A stretch of DNA of 24,860 nt from JBEKDJ01 sp050014415 (GCA_050014415.1 JBEKDJ010000133.1:1-24860), one strand, 5' to 3'; numbered from the stretch's first letter, positions 16,269 through 23,965 are shown. Notes: generated from the sequence alone by a model not told the origin. Translations and numbers: made by a program.

Positions 16269-17645
16269 ATGGTTGCTCCATCTATTTTAGTCGTTGACGA
16301 TGAGCCTTATTCCCAGTTTGGAATTTGTCAGATCCTGACAGATGAGGGATATGATACCGTTTCTGCCAAGAATGGTAAAGAAGCCCTGGAGAAGCTCAAG
16401 ACAAATCTGGTCAATATCGTCATTACCGATGAAAGAATGCCCGATCTAGGTGGGATGGAGTTACTGTCTGAAGTCAAAAAGATAGACCGCCACATTCCCG
16501 TCATCCTGATCACAGCCTATGGTTCAGTTTCGATGGCCGTTGAAGCCTTAAAGCGGGGAGCCTTCTATTTCTTCGAAAAACCCATCTTCAATAATCTGGA
16601 GCAGTTTTTTACGATCATCCGGCAAGCCCTCAAGACTCAAGAAATGGAGAAAGAGATCGACCATCTTCGAAAGGAGGTCAGTGAGAAATATTCCTTCCCG
16701 AATATTATCGGCAATCACCCGAAGATGCTGGACATTTTCGATATCATTGGCAAGGTGTCCAAGGGGGATACAACGATCCTCATCCAGGGCGAGAGCGGAA
16801 CCGGAAAAGGCCTGATCGCAAAGACGATCCATTACAACAGCCTGAGAAAAGAGAAACCCTTGATTGTCGTCAACTGCGGAACGCTGACAGAATCGCTTCT
16901 GATTAGTGAGCTTTTTGGCCATACCAAAGGTTCATTTACTGGTGCAGTGGTGGACAAGATCGGCCGTTTCCAGATGGCCGATCAAGGGACGTTGGTCTTG
17001 GATGAGATTGGCGAGTTTCCTTTCCACCTTCAAAAATCATTGTTGGAGGTTATCGAAGAGAAAGATTTCTTGAGGATCGGGGATAACAAATACACGAAAG
17101 TTGATGTCCGAATCATTTCTACCACGAATCGAAATCTCAAGGAGGAAGTAGAGAAGGGCAATTTCAGGGAAGATCTTTATTACAGATTAGGGATCATCCC
17201 TGTTACGATTCCAGCACTCAGGGAGCGCGCCTCAGATATTCCTCTTCTCGTGAAGCATTACCTCAAGAAATATCAAGAGGGGGATGTTCCGATCAGGATC
17301 GAACCTGAGGTTTTAGAGTATTTGCAAACCTATGCATGGCCCGGAAATGTAAGGGAACTGAATAACGTGGTTCAGCAGATGATGATCTTCTGTGGTGGAA
17401 ATACGATAACGATCAATGATCTTCCGCCAACCCTCTTTCTAAAAGAGGGTAGTGTCAAGACGGGAAGAGGAGAAAAGATCAAGCTGATGAGGATGGTAGA
17501 GGATCTTGAGAAAAAGTGGATCCTGAGCAAGTTGAAAGAATGCGATTGGAATCAGGAAAAGACGGCAAAGATCCTCGGCATCACCCGAAAAATGCTCACA
17601 AACCGAATGGCCAAATACAAATTGAAGCCATTGAAAAAAAGATGA
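16269..17645 (+). CDS. NtrC-type sigma-54 response regulator
   Basis: 458 residues: receiver (1-125; VVDDE, D54 in VITDERMP, K104 in FFEKP), sigma-54 AAA+ domain (about 145-375; Walker A GESGTGKG 174-181, sigma-54 contact loop GSFTGA 221-226, Walker B LVLDEIGE, arginine-finger region FREDLYYRL, WPGNVRELNNV) and a C-terminal Fis-type helix-turn-helix (NQEKTAKILGITRKMLTNRM). All key residues are in place, in contrast to the neighbouring pseudo-receivers. Paired with the kinase just upstream, it is the likely phosphorylation-dependent activator for one or more of the sigma-54 promoters here. Its recognition helix is unlike those of the other two activators, so it probably binds different sites. 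Confidence 0.94.
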   Translation: MVAPSILVVDDEPYSQFGICQILTDEGYDTVSAKNGKEALEKLKTNLVNIVITDERMPDLGGMELLSEVKKIDRHIPVILITAYGSVSMAVEALKRGAFYFFEKPIFNNLEQFFTIIRQALKTQEMEKEIDHLRKEVSEKYSFPNIIGNHPKMLDIFDIIGKVSKGDTTILIQGESGTGKGLIAKTIHYNSLRKEKPLIVVNCGTLTESLLISELFGHTKGSFTGAVVDKIGRFQMADQGTLVLDEIGEFPFHLQKSLLEVIEEKDFLRIGDNKYTKVDVRIISTTNRNLKEEVEKGNFREDLYYRLGIIPVTIPALRERASDIPLLVKHYLKKYQEGDVPIRIEPEVLEYLQTYAWPGNVRELNNVVQQMMIFCGGNTITINDLPPTLFLKEGSVKTGRGEKIKLMRMVEDLEKKWILSKLKECDWNQEKTAKILGITRKMLTNRMAKYKLKPLKKR

Positions 17646-17659
17646 TTCAACCTTGAGTT

Positions 17660-17675
17660 TGGCAGTGATTTTGTA
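17660..17675 (+). promoter_or_regulatory. Weak sigma-54-like site
   Basis: TGGCAGTGATTTTGTA upstream of the pseudo-receiver gene has a fine -24 half and correct spacing, but the -12 GC is GT. The predicted start would give a 75-nt leader. Listed because of the setting only. Confidence 0.28.
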
Positions 17676-17761
17676 TTTACTTCAGGACAATGATTATGAG
17701 GTAGCTCTCCCGAGGCACGGGTTTACTCAATTAAGATGGTCTAAAGTTCAAGGGGTCGAGA

Positions 17762-18610
17762 ATGAACGAAAACTGGATTCTAGTGATTGATCCTTTCCAG
17801 GGCGTCCTTGATGCGTACCGGATGATATTAGAAAGAGAGAAATACCTGGTTAGGACGGCGAAGAATTCAGATGAGGCATTTCATGAGTTTTCAATGAGAC
17901 AATACTCCGTTATCATTACGGAATATCTTCACCCATTTGAAGATCTGTGTCATATGATTGAATGGGTGAAGCAGAATTCCCCCGAAACCCAAATCATCAT
18001 GGTAAGCAGTCTAGTCCTTGATGAAACAGTCTATGGAAAACTCTTTGACATCGGGGTAGATGATTTCATCTTGAAACCGTACTCTCCGGAGAAGATTCTT
18101 GCCCATATCAGGAAAGGGTTGAGGCAAAGGGAATTGATCCATAAGAAACAGGAACTGGAAAGGCAGTCGCTGCTTGATCCGATGACCCTGTCTATCCGAC
18201 AGTTCATTTTCAACTCGAGCTATTTCAAGAAATGTCTTCGACAAGAAATAAAGAGGGCAAGACGACATCAGCACCCTGTTTCTCTTCTCTTGATACCGAT
18301 CCCAAATAGAGAAGCCTTGGGTGATCGATTCGAGGATTTTTGCATTGAACTGGTAAGAATTGTCAGGGCATCCATTCGAGAAGAAGACATGTTTGGGAGA
18401 GATAATGGCGCCTTCGGAATCATTCTCCCTGAAACGAACCAAGTTGGTTCTCAAGCTCTGGCAGGACGCCTTTTGAATTTGATCCAGACTTATCCAATGT
18501 TCCTATCCGATCAGGACTTGAAACCCATCATTCAGAGCCTATCCTTCCAAGCATTCACATATCCTGAGAAGTTTATCCTTCCTGAATCTTTGAGGACTGT
18601 CCTAGGATAA
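17762..18610 (+). CDS. Pseudo-receiver plus degenerate GGDEF protein
   Basis: 282 residues. Residues 1-125 form a receiver fold with the C-terminal lysine kept (K105 in FILKPYSPEK) but the acidic pair reduced (LVIDP) and the phosphoacceptor Asp replaced by Glu54 in IITEYL. A helix (about 110-140) leads to a GGDEF-like domain at about 150-245 (FKKCLRQEIKRARRHQHPVS, LLLIPIP, FGIILPET): GGDEF is DNGAF (214-218), the metal-binding Asp is lost, and REED (206-209) sits where the inhibitory-site RxxD belongs. It should neither be phosphorylated normally nor make c-di-GMP; a c-di-GMP-sensing or protein-contact role is inferred. The layout recalls PopA of Caulobacter, which has receiver folds and an inactive GGDEF. 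Its nearest relative here is the next gene. Confidence 0.85.
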   Translation: MNENWILVIDPFQGVLDAYRMILEREKYLVRTAKNSDEAFHEFSMRQYSVIITEYLHPFEDLCHMIEWVKQNSPETQIIMVSSLVLDETVYGKLFDIGVDDFILKPYSPEKILAHIRKGLRQRELIHKKQELERQSLLDPMTLSIRQFIFNSSYFKKCLRQEIKRARRHQHPVSLLLIPIPNREALGDRFEDFCIELVRIVRASIREEDMFGRDNGAFGIILPETNQVGSQALAGRLLNLIQTYPMFLSDQDLKPIIQSLSFQAFTYPEKFILPESLRTVLG

Positions 18611-18671
18611 GCCAACAAAGAAAACTCATCTGACTATCCTGTCCCTTTAGGTAAGCGAGAAATATCCATTT

Positions 18672-18689
18672 GAAATCATTAATGATTTC
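18672..18689. promoter_or_regulatory. Perfect 18-bp palindrome
   Basis: GAAATCATTAATGATTTC reads the same on both strands. AAATCATT recurs near 18781. Its centre lies about 178 bp before the predicted sigma-54 start, so it may bind a dimeric regulator; it has no loop and is not a terminator. Confidence 0.5.
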
Positions 18690-18698
18690 TAAGTCTAT

Positions 18699-18736
18699 TT
18701 TACCTTTTGGCTCAAGGTTTTTACCAAAAGGGTAAA
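18699..18736. promoter_or_regulatory. Long inverted repeat, possible activator site
   Basis: Arms TTTACCTTTTGG and CCAAAAGGGTAAA (one extra G) with 13 bp between. It is about 140 bp upstream of the predicted start at 18858, a normal place for a sigma-54 activator site. It could instead be the terminator stem of the preceding gene, but no T-run follows. Confidence 0.45.
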
Positions 18737-18831
18737 TTAAGGCAGAAAAGTGAGATTTGTTTAAATTCCAATATTAGAATAAATCATTATAAATCAATGA
18801 CTTAAGACAAATATGGACGGCATTACCGAAT

Positions 18832-18847
18832 TGGTATGGATATTGCT
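18832..18847 (+). promoter_or_regulatory. Sigma-54 promoter before the lone pseudo-receiver
   Basis: TGGTATGGATATTGCT, with correct -24 GG, -12 GC and spacing. Predicted start is near 18858, 105 nt before the ATG at 18963. Nearly the same sequence as the polysaccharide operon's promoter, supporting co-regulation. Confidence 0.8.
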
Positions 18848-18962
18848 CCATAGTTTTTCAGTTCATCATAGTTTCCAGAGGTCAGTTAGGATACCTCAAT
18901 ATTTCAGATAACATGCACCTTTCGCATGGAGCCAAGCTCTAATTCTTCGCTTCTGGCAGCAA

Positions 18963-19451
18963 ATGGGGGAGTCTCTCATAGACCCGATGGCAAAAGAAAC
19001 AATACTGATACTTGAAGAAGAATCTCATATCCAATGGACGTTAAGAACCATTCTGGAAAATGAGAAGTACAATGTCATTCCCGTAAGTACAATCCGGATG
19101 GCAGTACAGAGTTTCTTAGAATCAGAAGTGTCCGGCCTCATCACCGAATACTGGATCGAGGAGTCCTGTACTCTTGAAGCAATTCGAGAATTGAAAAAGA
19201 GATGCCCCGAAGCTTACGTGATGATCCTTACGCATCACAATGTGAAAGAGAATGAATATAGCAAAATCATGAATGCCGGGATCGATGACTTTTTTCTGAA
19301 ACCATTATCGAGTGAAAAGATTCTGATTCACCTTCGGAAAGGGCTAGAAAGACGTAGGATTTCCATCCAGAAGAAACGATTTGAAGAGGAATTGGCCGAC
19401 ATCAATGCGAAAATGAATACCTGGAAGCACACGAAAGAAGGCAACGTGTGA
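18963..19451 (+). CDS. Stand-alone pseudo-receiver
   Basis: 162 residues, a receiver fold followed by a helical tail (about 128-155) and no output domain. The conserved lysine remains (K113 in FFLKPLSSEK), but the acidic pocket reads ILEEES rather than DDE and the phosphoacceptor is Glu62 in LITEYWI. It is a paralogue of the protein at 17762-18610: both share the pattern DDF-LKP-S-EKIL-H-RKGL and the Asp-to-Glu change, so it looks like a duplicate that lost the GGDEF half. ATG 18987 (MAKETILILEEES) is an equally possible start and fits the domain edge better; neither has a clear ribosome-binding site. It probably works through protein contacts. Confidence 0.8.
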   Translation: MGESLIDPMAKETILILEEESHIQWTLRTILENEKYNVIPVSTIRMAVQSFLESEVSGLITEYWIEESCTLEAIRELKKRCPEAYVMILTHHNVKENEYSKIMNAGIDDFFLKPLSSEKILIHLRKGLERRRISIQKKRFEEELADINAKMNTWKHTKEGNV

Positions 19452-19560
19452 ATCAATGATTCTTTGATTTGAAGATGAATTTCCAAACAAGATCATCGGA
19501 GATTCAGGGAATTACGAGAGTGCCGTCAAATCCAGATAGATTACTAGGGGGGGGAACCAA

Positions 19561-21273
19561 ATGGAAGGAAAAAAATTGTTACAAGAGAGTCTGCCGGAAA
19601 GAATCGATTCTTCTTTCGAAGAGGTCTCATTATTCCAAGGAAAGGGCAAGGCATTTAACCTTTTCCGAAGAGTCCAAGAGGCGATGCGCTATGTCCCTAA
19701 CTTCGGTGACACTTGCAAGGCCATCTTGGATGCCGTGATTGACGAAATGGATGCTGAGAATTGTTCCCTGATGCTGATTGACCCGAGCTCTGGTGATTTA
19801 TCCGTCCGTGCAGCCCGTGGAAAGAATGAAAGTGAGAGCGTCTATTATCCTGACCATCTTGAGAATGGCAATGGAAGGCGGTTCAAACTCGGCGAAGGAG
19901 TTGCCGGTTGGGTTTTGAAAGAGGGACAGGCGGTGATGCTCAATGATGTTAAAGAAGAGCCTCGCTTTGTCATGACAGCTGGATTAGATGATCACAGGGT
20001 GAGGTCGCTCGTCTGCTTCCCCATCCGCGAAAAAGATCAGGTCGTCGGAGTGTTCAACCTCAGCCATTCCCAAAAAAGAACTTTTGAGGATGGAGATAAA
20101 CTGGCGTTGTCCTACATTTCAAACCAGGTGGGCGCAGCTCTGACCTCTGCCCGTTTCTTCTTGGAAATCAAGGAAATGAGCCGCTTGATGAAGGATCCTC
20201 AGGAATCCTTTTCTAAGGAAAAGACTCTGCCGAATCCTCTCCTTGGCTCATCCACTCTTGTTGAGGTTGGGGAGATGACGCCGGATAATGGAATATTTAT
20301 CTATTCCAGTGACAAGATGCATCAAATCAAGGAGATTATCGATCAAGTGGCGAATACGGACGTGACTGTCCTCATCCTGGGGGAGAGCGGAGTGGGTAAG
20401 GAGGTTGTGGCGCGGTCCATCCATCGAAATTCTTCTCGGCGTGACAAGCCATTCGTCAAAGTCAATTGTGCCGCGCTTCCACAAGAGCTCCTTGAGAGTG
20501 AGCTTTTCGGTTATGAGAGAGGAGCCTTCACTGGAGCCTACCGTCAGAAGCTAGGGAGATTCGAGTTAGCCAACGGGGGAACCATCTTCTTGGACGAAAT
20601 TGTCGAAATAAGCCCTTCCCTTCAGGCCAAACTCCTTCAAGTCTTACAGGACAGGGAGTTTTCGAGATTGGGCGGCAAAAAGGATATCAAGGTGGATGTC
20701 CGGGTATTGGCAGCGACGAACAAGAACGTTGAGGAGGCTGTCAAGAAGAGTCTCTTCCGTGAAGACCTTTATTATCGGTTGAATGTGGTGAATATAACAA
20801 TTCCCCCCTTGCGAGAAAGAAAGGAAGAAATTCCGATCTTTGTCGAATATTTTTTGAATAAGTTTGGGAAGAAATTCAATAAAAAGGTAAAATCCATGCC
20901 TGACAAAATGATGAAGGCTTTTCTACAGCAGGACTGGATGGGAAATATTCGTCAATTGGAAAACGTTATCCAGCGGTTTGTCGTTCTGGGTAATGAAGAA
21001 GTGATGTTTGATGAAATGTCTTCTTTGGTGAGGAAAGATCCAGCTCAAGTCACACAGGAGATGAGCCCGTATAAGGTAGCGCGGCCATCTTTGAAGGAAG
21101 TCCATCGGGATGCGATTGTCAAGGCTGAGTCTGAGGTCATTCGCAAAGCCTTGGAACTAACCAAATGGAATCGCAAGAAGGCAGCTGATATCTTGAATAT
21201 TAGCTACAAAGCCTTGTTGTACAAGATCAGGGATTGTGGAATCGATGAGCGATTCCATACCCTACCAGACTAA
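19561..21273 (+). CDS. GAF-domain sigma-54 activator
   Basis: 570 residues: a GAF domain (about 45-200; LGEGVAGWVLKEG, CFPIREKDQVVGVFNL), then a sigma-54 AAA+ domain (about 245-475) with Walker A GESGVGKE (274-281), GAFTGA (321-326), Walker B TIFLDEI (341-347), LFREDLYYRL, and a C-terminal Fis-type helix-turn-helix (NRKKAADILNISYKALLYKI). The domain set is that of NifA/FhlA-like activators, which sense small ligands through GAF rather than phosphorylation; the ligand is unknown. Small changes from consensus: DEIGE is DEIVE, and WPGN is WMGN. A strong GGGGGGG-rich ribosome site precedes ATG 19561. It is separated by 109 bp from the pseudo-receiver and may share its sigma-54 promoter. Confidence 0.93.
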   Translation: MEGKKLLQESLPERIDSSFEEVSLFQGKGKAFNLFRRVQEAMRYVPNFGDTCKAILDAVIDEMDAENCSLMLIDPSSGDLSVRAARGKNESESVYYPDHLENGNGRRFKLGEGVAGWVLKEGQAVMLNDVKEEPRFVMTAGLDDHRVRSLVCFPIREKDQVVGVFNLSHSQKRTFEDGDKLALSYISNQVGAALTSARFFLEIKEMSRLMKDPQESFSKEKTLPNPLLGSSTLVEVGEMTPDNGIFIYSSDKMHQIKEIIDQVANTDVTVLILGESGVGKEVVARSIHRNSSRRDKPFVKVNCAALPQELLESELFGYERGAFTGAYRQKLGRFELANGGTIFLDEIVEISPSLQAKLLQVLQDREFSRLGGKKDIKVDVRVLAATNKNVEEAVKKSLFREDLYYRLNVVNITIPPLRERKEEIPIFVEYFLNKFGKKFNKKVKSMPDKMMKAFLQQDWMGNIRQLENVIQRFVVLGNEEVMFDEMSSLVRKDPAQVTQEMSPYKVARPSLKEVHRDAIVKAESEVIRKALELTKWNRKKAADILNISYKALLYKIRDCGIDERFHTLPD

Positions 21274-21609
21274 GTTAGGAAATAGAGATCCTCTCCAGAA
21301 AAGAGGGTAATGCCAAAAGCCGAGGAGACAAGGACTCGAATGAACTTCTCTTTCGGCTGAATCCTGGAATCTCTGAACCCTTCTCGAGCAACTCAGTTGG
21401 AGAAGGACCAAGGACTTATTCCTTATTTGGCATTTTTTCAATGGCGGGAGTTGCGAAGAGATGACTGCAATGGAGATGGGGATTGACAAATTATGAAAAA
21501 TCTCCCCTTTTTCCACCAAATAGGTATTCTTCATGAAAAGTTTTCCTCCTTTGTCAAAGAGAAAAGGAAAGAGAAAGCACATTTTTCTCTTTTTTCGAAG
21601 AAATGAGAC

Positions 21610-21633
21610 AAAGTGGAAATGAATTACCACTTT
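21610..21633. promoter_or_regulatory. Inverted repeat, possible activator site
   Basis: AAAGTGG, 10 bp, CCACTTT: perfect 7-bp arms about 165 bp upstream of the start predicted from the sigma-54 promoter at 21759. It is spaced like an enhancer site for a dimer. Confidence 0.45.
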
Positions 21634-21758
21634 TGCCGTATTTTCTTCCTCTTTTTTCGCCGTCGTTAGAAAATAACGAGGAAATATCTGAGAACTGGAA
21701 TCGAGAAAGTCCTTTGGTTTCTATATCATTGTGTGCAAGAGAACAAACTATCGCTCAT

Positions 21759-21774
21759 TGGCACATGGATTGCT
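21759..21774 (+). promoter_or_regulatory. Sigma-54 promoter at the start of the bare activator gene
   Basis: TGGCACATGGATTGCT, the closest match of the three to the TGGCAYR-N4-TTGCW consensus. The predicted start (about 21785) is only four bases before the ATG at 21789, which bears on which start codon is used. Confidence 0.83.
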
Positions 21775-21788
21775 GTTATTGAGTCATT

Positions 21789-22796
21789 ATGAAAGAGATC
21801 CATCAAATCCTTTTTTCTAATAGTCTAAAGATGAGCAAAATCAAGTCGATTATTGATGAAATCGCCAAGACCGATATTTCCGTCCTTATCAAGGGTGAAA
21901 GCGGGACAGGAAAAGAGTTGGTGGCTCAGGCGATTCACCTGAACTCGAACCGGGCACAAAAAGCATTCATCAAGGTGAATTGTGCCGCGATTCCCAAGGA
22001 CCTTCTTGAGAGTGAACTGTTTGGGTTTGAAAAAGGGGCCTTTACGGGTGCTCATCTGAAAAAACCCGGGAAATTTGAGTTGGCCAATGGGGGAACGATA
22101 TTGCTTAACGATATTGGGGAAACAGACGTTTCCCTCCAAGCAAAACTCTTGCAGGTGTTACAGGACGGTGAGTTTTCGCGATTGGGGGGAGAGAGTGATA
22201 TCAGAGTCGACGCTCGAATAATCAGCACAACCCAAGACCATCTGGAAAAATCAATCATCGATGGCCACTTCCGTGAGGATCTCTTTTTCCGAATCAACGT
22301 CATGAGCATCACTGTCCCCCCGTTGCGGGAACGACGAGACCAAATCCTCCATCTTTCAGAATATTTTTTCGACCTTTATAAGAAGAAATATGAAAGGCCA
22401 ATCCGATCTCTTTCATCGAAAACGATCAATGCCTTTAGAGAATACCGCTGGCCTGGAAATATTCGCGAATTGGAAAATGTCATCAAACGGATTATCCTAT
22501 TTGGCGAAGAAGGAGCTGCATTCCAGGACCTCAAACAGAAAGTGGGGGGTGATGGAAATGGCTCTGTATTATTTGAGAATTCTTATCCAGTTACCTCGAG
22601 AGGAACAGAAAACCTTGGTCTCAAAGAGGTAGGGAAGAGGGCTGCCGAGGCAGCGGAGAAAGAGACGATCCAAAATGCCCTACAAGAGACTCATTGGAAT
22701 CGTAAAGAAGCTGCCAGGCTGCTTCGCGTTAGCTATAAGGCCCTCCTCTACAAAATTCAAAAATACCATCTGGATGACTTGAAAGGATTTACATGA
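21789..22796 (+). CDS. Sigma-54 activator without sensor domain, altered Walker B
   Basis: 335 residues: AAA+ sigma-54 domain straight from the N-terminus and a C-terminal Fis-type helix-turn-helix (NRKEAARLLRVSYKALLYKI). Walker A GESGTGKE (36-43), GAFTGA (83-88), FREDLFFRI and WPGNIRELENV are intact. Walker B, normally LDE, is LLND (N107, D108), and the sensor I asparagine is Gln149 (STTQD). ATP hydrolysis may therefore be weak. With no receiver or GAF it would be constitutive or controlled by partners. Its helix-turn-helix nearly equals that of the GAF activator, so they probably bind the same sites. The start may be 21789 or ATG 21831 (M15), because the sigma-54 promoter lies almost against 21789 and neither has a good ribosome site. 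It is 16 bp before the next gene. Confidence 0.9.
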   Translation: MKEIHQILFSNSLKMSKIKSIIDEIAKTDISVLIKGESGTGKELVAQAIHLNSNRAQKAFIKVNCAAIPKDLLESELFGFEKGAFTGAHLKKPGKFELANGGTILLNDIGETDVSLQAKLLQVLQDGEFSRLGGESDIRVDARIISTTQDHLEKSIIDGHFREDLFFRINVMSITVPPLRERRDQILHLSEYFFDLYKKKYERPIRSLSSKTINAFREYRWPGNIRELENVIKRIILFGEEGAAFQDLKQKVGGDGNGSVLFENSYPVTSRGTENLGLKEVGKRAAEAAEKETIQNALQETHWNRKEAARLLRVSYKALLYKIQKYHLDDLKGFT

Positions 22797-22812
22797 TTGA
22801 GGAGGGGACAGG

Positions 22813-23274
22813 ATGAATAATGGAGAGAGCGGACTACACGAGGAGACGAGAGTAGAATTGGGGCGAATTCTGAACAAGGACTTATTTCTTTATCTTTTGG
22901 ATCTTGAAGTAAAACGTGCCAGGCGCTACCAGAATTTTCTCTGCCTCCTTCTTCTGAATCTCAAGCAGTTTTCAAAAGATGATGATGGAAGGTCCTTCCA
23001 GACCTGCCACCAGAAACTGAGTCATCTATTAACGGAGGAGATGCGTGAGACAGACATACTCGGCTCATTAAATGGGAATCAGCTGGTGGTCCTTCTCCCC
23101 TATGCCGATAAAGCAGCAGGAATCAATGCTAAGTCTCGCTTTGAGGGTACCCTGAAATACTATGACTTTAAGGGAAAGGGCTTTGAGGTAAGGATTGACC
23201 AGGTCTGTTTTCCGATAAACGGGGCGGACACCATTGACCTTCTCAAGAAAGCGTTGGGGGTAGAACCATCATGA
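22813..23274 (+). CDS. Stand-alone degenerate GGDEF protein
   Basis: 153 residues, a single GGDEF-like fold. DLEVKRARRYQNFLCLLLLNL matches the start of such domains, but the metal-binding DxD is lost, GGDEF is NGNQL (87-91) in SLNGNQLVVLLPYA, and the half-way GHxxGD region is absent. RETD at 78-81 is five residues before, the spacing of the inhibitory-site RxxD in real diguanylate cyclases. It is most like the GGDEF-like half of the pseudo-receiver protein (both have E-x-KRARR). Catalysis is not expected; c-di-GMP binding is possible. AGGAGGGG precedes the ATG, 16 bp after the bare activator and upstream of the Wza-like gene, so it should be co-transcribed with both. Confidence 0.83.
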   Translation: MNNGESGLHEETRVELGRILNKDLFLYLLDLEVKRARRYQNFLCLLLLNLKQFSKDDDGRSFQTCHQKLSHLLTEEMRETDILGSLNGNQLVVLLPYADKAAGINAKSRFEGTLKYYDFKGKGFEVRIDQVCFPINGADTIDLLKKALGVEPS

Positions 23275-23350
23275 ATCAAGGAGGCCAGGGGCAATCCCGC
23301 CGAAGATGGGGCGTGAATCCTCGACCCCTTTCGATATGAGGAGAGATGAG

Positions 23351-23965
23351 ATGAAGAAAATGTTCAGCATGGGAATCATCGGAATGTGGCTTGTCTTATT
23401 ATCTGCTTCACTTGTCTACGCCCAAACAGACAAAGAGTTACTTCTGCAGAAACAGACTCAGTCTGAAGTCGTAGCTGACAGTGAACGTTACACTATCGGG
23501 CCGGAGGATGTCCTCTATATCCATGTGTGGGAGGAACAACCCCTGTCCAAGACGGTGTTGGTGAGAACGGATGGAAAGATCTCACTCCCCCTTATTGATG
23601 AGATCCAGGCGGCAGGGCTAACTCCTCTCCAATTGAAAGAGATTTTAACGCAGAGATTGAAAGAGTTTATTGATAACCCCAATGTTTCTGTGGTTGTTCA
23701 AGAGATGAATAGTTTCAAGGTTTTTGTTTCGGGTCAAGTAAAAAATCCAGGGGTCTACAAACTTAGGAGTGAAACCACAGTACTTCAGATTATTTCAATA
23801 GCAGGGGGTTTTACGGAATGGGCCAACCCAAAGAAGATAACCATTATCAGAAAGGAAAATGGGAAAGAGAAGCGAATGGCCGTCAATTATAAAAAAATCA
23901 TTAAAGGAGATGAATCGAGTTCGGACGTGGTCCTAAGGGCGGGTGATACGATCATTGTGCCCTAA
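23351..23965 (+). CDS. Short Wza-like polysaccharide export protein
   Basis: 204 residues from ATG 23351 (MKKMFSMGIIG), chosen over upstream ATGs because GAGGAGAG precedes it and the signal peptide then begins normally. A cleavage site after LVYA (residue 24) is expected; there is no lipobox Cys. Residues 47-115 are a Poly_export domain (YTIGPEDVLYIHVW, DGKISLPLI), and 122-170 an SLBB domain (VFVSGQVKNPGVYKL, IISIAGGFTEWANP). This short form lacks the outer-membrane helix of E. coli Wza and matches the export proteins of exosortase-type loci. It would work in the periplasm with the Wzz protein and the outer-membrane partner encoded next. Confidence 0.93.
   Translation: MKKMFSMGIIGMWLVLLSASLVYAQTDKELLLQKQTQSEVVADSERYTIGPEDVLYIHVWEEQPLSKTVLVRTDGKISLPLIDEIQAAGLTPLQLKEILTQRLKEFIDNPNVSVVVQEMNSFKVFVSGQVKNPGVYKLRSETTVLQIISIAGGFTEWANPKKITIIRKENGKEKRMAVNYKKIIKGDESSSDVVLRAGDTIIVP

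Larger units (their letters stand above)
18611..18962. other. A/T-rich intergenic region with palindromes and promoter
   Basis: 352 bp without a gene. It contains a perfect 18-bp palindrome (18672-18689), a 12-bp inverted repeat (18699-18736), and a sigma-54 promoter (18832-18847). AAATCATT occurs three times including one half of the palindrome, suggesting repeated half-sites. Confidence 0.55.
21274..21788. other. Intergenic region between two activators
   Basis: 515 bp with no convincing gene (a 122-codon minus frame overlapping the stop looks non-coding). It holds an imperfect stem-loop near 21319-21361 (AAAGCCGA/TTTCGGCT) that may end the upstream transcript, an inverted repeat at 21610-21633 and a sigma-54 promoter at 21759-21774. 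Confidence 0.5.

Noticed and set aside
21262..21630. 122-codon minus-strand frame
   Set aside because: Overlaps the end of the GAF activator and a regulatory region; no ribosome site and no recognisable family.
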